DNA of 64,000 nt, from positions 55,999 to 119,998 of the forward strand of contig CAIUHP010000068.1 in assembly GCA_903899015.1 (NCBI GenBank), given 5' to 3'. This document shows positions 62,461-64,000 of this stretch, in pieces (positions within the stretch are counted from its first letter, which is position 1; the number at the start of each line of letters is the position of its first letter). The position numbers were made by a program, and so were the translations under genes. Below the pieces are notes generated by a model. It had not been told where the DNA came from. It worked only from the letters and a program-made list of their open reading frames with translations, and made no database searches. The DNA is from an uncultured Armatimonadota bacterium (GTDB lineage Bacteria > Armatimonadota > Fimbriimonadia > Fimbriimonadales > Fimbriimonadaceae).

Positions 62461-62844
62461 CTAGCCCTTTACCGTAAAGGAAGTGGGAGTCCATGGACCG
62501 CAATCGGTTCCGGCCACCGCGGTTACCGTTGCTGAGTTGGAATTGGTTGTGATGGTGTATCCGCTCGTTGAGTTGGTGCACGGATTGACAGGAAGGGAGC
62601 CGCCCATATCGGCTGCATAATCGGCAACTCGAGTGTCAAACGTTCCGCTGGAGATCGCTTTGGAGCGAACGGCTGCTGCGAGCGCTCTTGCATTCGCATT
62701 GGCTGTTCCTTGCTGAGTTGACTGAACAGCGCTAACATAGACGGGCAAAGAGATCATGGTCAGAACGCCCAGGATCAAGATCACTACGAGTAGTTCGACG
62801 AGTGTGAAACCCTTCTGAGATTTGATGGTCTGATTTTCTTTCAT
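62461..62844 (-). CDS. pilA: Type IV pilin, copy 1
   Basis: The processing site KSQKGFTLVELLVVILILG is classical (Gly before Phe, Glu5). The 127-residue protein shares with the next two copies the segments QGTANANARALAAAV, ADYAADMGG, NPCTNST and DCGPWTPTSF. A Cys pair (NPCT and DCGPW) probably forms the D-region disulfide. It is preceded by a 173-bp spacer holding a strong hairpin terminator of copy 2 and no -10 that I can name. Confidence 0.93.
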   Translation of the reverse strand: MKENQTIKSQKGFTLVELLVVILILGVLTMISLPVYVSAVQSTQQGTANANARALAAAVRSKAISSGTFDTRVADYAADMGGSLPVNPCTNSTSGYTITTNSNSATVTAVAGTDCGPWTPTSFTVKG

Positions 62845-63017
62845 CTTTCTTTGCTCTGCTCATCGGCTTCGGCAACTCCCGAATAGGTCCAATGTGTCTG
62901 ATGAAGTTAGTATCGGACGATTACTGGGGAAGCCAAAGGGTCCTAGTGTCATCTTGGGGCTTTGATCCTGGGACCACGACCATTGATGCTTGCTCCCAAT
63001 TGAGATACTGAGGGCGC

Positions 63018-63049
63018 AAAAAAAGCCTCTATCCAAGAAGGAGAGAAGC
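63018..63049 (-). terminator. Rho-independent terminator after pilin copy 2
   Basis: The minus strand forms GCTTCTCTCC/GGATAGAGGC (one mismatch, one G-T) around TTCTT, followed by a run of seven T. Confidence 0.75.
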
Positions 63050-63080
63050 ATTTTGGAGTTCTTGCCAGTTTCTGAAACGA

Positions 63081-63467
63081 CTAAAGCGTCAGGGTGTACG
63101 TAATTGGAGTCCAGGTCCCACAGTTTGTTCCGGTAGATGCGACGATGGTGGCAGAAATAGCTGTTGCCGAAATTGTGTATCCCGTAGAGTTCCCAGTGCA
63201 AGGGTTTACGGGAATGTTGCCACCCATGTCGGTCGCATAGTAAGCAAGGCTCGTGTTGTACGAGTTTAATGAAACGCCTCTCGCCTGAACATTAGTGGCC
63301 AACATGCGTGCGTTTGAATTGGCTATGCCTTGCCTTGAGGACAACACAGACGTGATGTAGGAAGGCAAAGCGAAGTAAGAAAGAATTCCCAGAATGAGCA
63401 CCACAACCAAAACTTCAATGAGTGTGAACGCTCGCTTTTGATGAGCGAGTTGTTTTTGAGTATGCAT
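63081..63467 (-). CDS. Type IV pilin, copy 2
   Basis: ATG 63467 is preferred over GTG 63470. The signal QKRAFTLIEVLVVVLILG has Ala at the -1 position in place of the usual Gly, which is tolerated by some prepilin peptidases. The rest matches copies 1 and 3: RQGIANSNARMLATN, AYYATDMGG, NPCTGNSTGYT and NCGTWTPITYTLTL. An own terminator follows. Confidence 0.92.
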   Translation of the reverse strand: MHTQKQLAHQKRAFTLIEVLVVVLILGILSYFALPSYITSVLSSRQGIANSNARMLATNVQARGVSLNSYNTSLAYYATDMGGNIPVNPCTGNSTGYTISATAISATIVASTGTNCGTWTPITYTLTL

Positions 63468-63685
63468 CACTCGTAAATGTTACAGCAACGGATTTGGCTA
63501 TGCAAGTAGCAATTTTCCGCGACATGTCAAAAAAGAATATATTATGTGTCTTTCTTCGGGAATCGAATATGGCATTTAACAATCAATCGTAGCCTTAACT
63601 CGTTTTTCTTGAATTTTGGTGATTTTCTAGCTTAGTGTGTGGCAGACCTGAGTTAGGTTTCGAGTAAAAATTTGACTGTAAATGG

Positions 63686-63722
63686 AAAAAGCTCTCTGCT
63701 CCCACATGGGGGAGCAGAGAGC
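63686..63722 (-). terminator. Rho-independent terminator after pilin copy 3
   Basis: A perfect 13-bp stem, GCTCTCTGCTCCC with GGGAGCAGAGAGC, around six bases and followed by five T on the minus strand. It ends the pilin gene at 63747. Confidence 0.92.
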
Positions 63723-63746
63723 AATCGACATGTCTCGTATGAGATC

Positions 63747-64000
63747 TTAGAGTGTGAGTGAGAACGTGGTTGGGGTCCAAGTTCCGCAGTTGGAACCAGT
63801 TGTAGCAGCGACGGTTGCAGTTGTTGCAGTTGCGGTGATCGTGTAACCGGTTGTGGTACCTGTGCAAGGGTTACTTGGCATCGCACCACCCATGTCGGTA
63901 GCGTAGTCAGCAAGCGTTGTGTCGTATGCGTTAGCACCGATTGCTTTGGACTGAACAGCCGTTGCAAGTGCTCGTGCGTTGGTGTTAGCAGCGCCTTGTC
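63747..64000 (-). CDS. Type IV pilin, copy 3 (5' end outside window)
   Basis: The last 83 codons of a third pilin are present, ending with TAA at 63747-63749. The start lies to the right of the window. Recognisable parts: QGAANTNARALATAV, LADYATDMGGAM, NPCTGTTTGYTITA and NCGTWTPTTFSLTL. It is closer in its C-terminus to copy 2 than to copy 1. The Cys pair is conserved. Confidence 0.93.
   Translation of the reverse strand, partial: QGAANTNARALATAVQSKAIGANAYDTTLADYATDMGGAMPSNPCTGTTTGYTITATATTATVAATTGSNCGTWTPTTFSLTL

Noticed and set aside
62850..63017. c-di-GMP (GEMM) riboswitch in pilin leaders
   Set aside because: GCAAAG/CAAAGCC-like pieces occur in the leaders, but the order of conserved GEMM-I elements and pairing stems does not fit.
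63505..63550. Sigma-54 promoter upstream of pilin copy 2
   Set aside because: A TGTCGCG...TTGC pattern is present, but the -24 GG is lost and the spacing is one base too long.
1..64000. CRISPR arrays, insertion sequences or prophage genes
   Set aside because: No regularly spaced direct repeats, transposase, integrase or phage structural genes were seen anywhere in the window.

Overview
The window reads as a chromosomal segment of a free-living bacterium with roughly balanced base composition. My best guess is the phylum Armatimonadota, close to Fimbriimonas. This rests on gene content only: many prepilins beside a PilM-PilN fusion and a secretin, large secreted BNR/VPS10-type propellers with Gly-rich inserts, a SpoIVB-S55 lipoprotein without sporulation genes, and many genes with a -10-like box directly before the start codon. 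No rRNA or marker gene is present, so the assignment is tentative.

Layout. (1) 1-5.3 kb is a defence island: a DUF5655 protein cut by the window edge, an XRE/ImmA regulator-protease, a DUF4411 PIN-like toxin and a type I restriction HsdR, all on the + strand. (2) 5.3-16.3 kb is housekeeping: photolyase, a polysaccharide deacetylase, a secreted PQQ-type propeller, dprA-nagA, and a tightly overlapping minus-strand operon (inositol-phosphatase family, ruvX, mltG, a yqeG-gtrA fusion, aroE, tsaC). (3) 16.4-18.4 kb is an odd two-gene unit: a glutamate-racemase homologue with changed active-site neighbours, overlapping a protein that joins a caspase-like His/Cys domain to a SAM methyltransferase. 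(4) 18.4-25.4 kb is a carotenoid cluster: idi, two CrtI-type desaturases, a phytoene synthase, an acyltransferase, CruF and a CruG/CrtQ-like glycosyltransferase. Three 11-bp direct repeats resembling CarH/LitR operators precede its main operon.

(5) 25.5-36.7 kb is mixed: S55 lipoprotein, hemolysin III-type membrane protein, ECF sigma factor, two SDR enzymes (one divergent from a MerR regulator with a dyad between them), a lone receiver protein, tRNA-Ala(TGC) with a terminator, an MFS transporter, and a fusion of a YkgJ-type cysteine cluster to an O-GlcNAc-transferase-like domain. (6) 36.9-53.2 kb: a large BNR/sortilin-type propeller, a TIGR03067-type protein, a DUF374 acyltransferase, rhomboid, YebC, an MhqD/MhqO-like pair, a DUF2156 protein, SCO, DNA polymerase I, a signal peptidase I, a TfoX-N protein and a hypothetical.

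(7) 53.2-64 kb is a type IV pilus locus read leftward: three tandem major-type pilins (the last cut by the window edge), a very cysteine-rich PilX-like protein, two more prepilins, PilM-PilN, PilO, secretin, a PilP-like protein and, 11 bp further on, a VKOR-DsbA disulfide-forming fusion. The pilins carry a conserved Cys pair and the PilX-like protein about 25 Cys, so a disulfide oxidase in this operon makes functional sense. This and the racemase/caspase-like-methyltransferase pair are the most interesting items.
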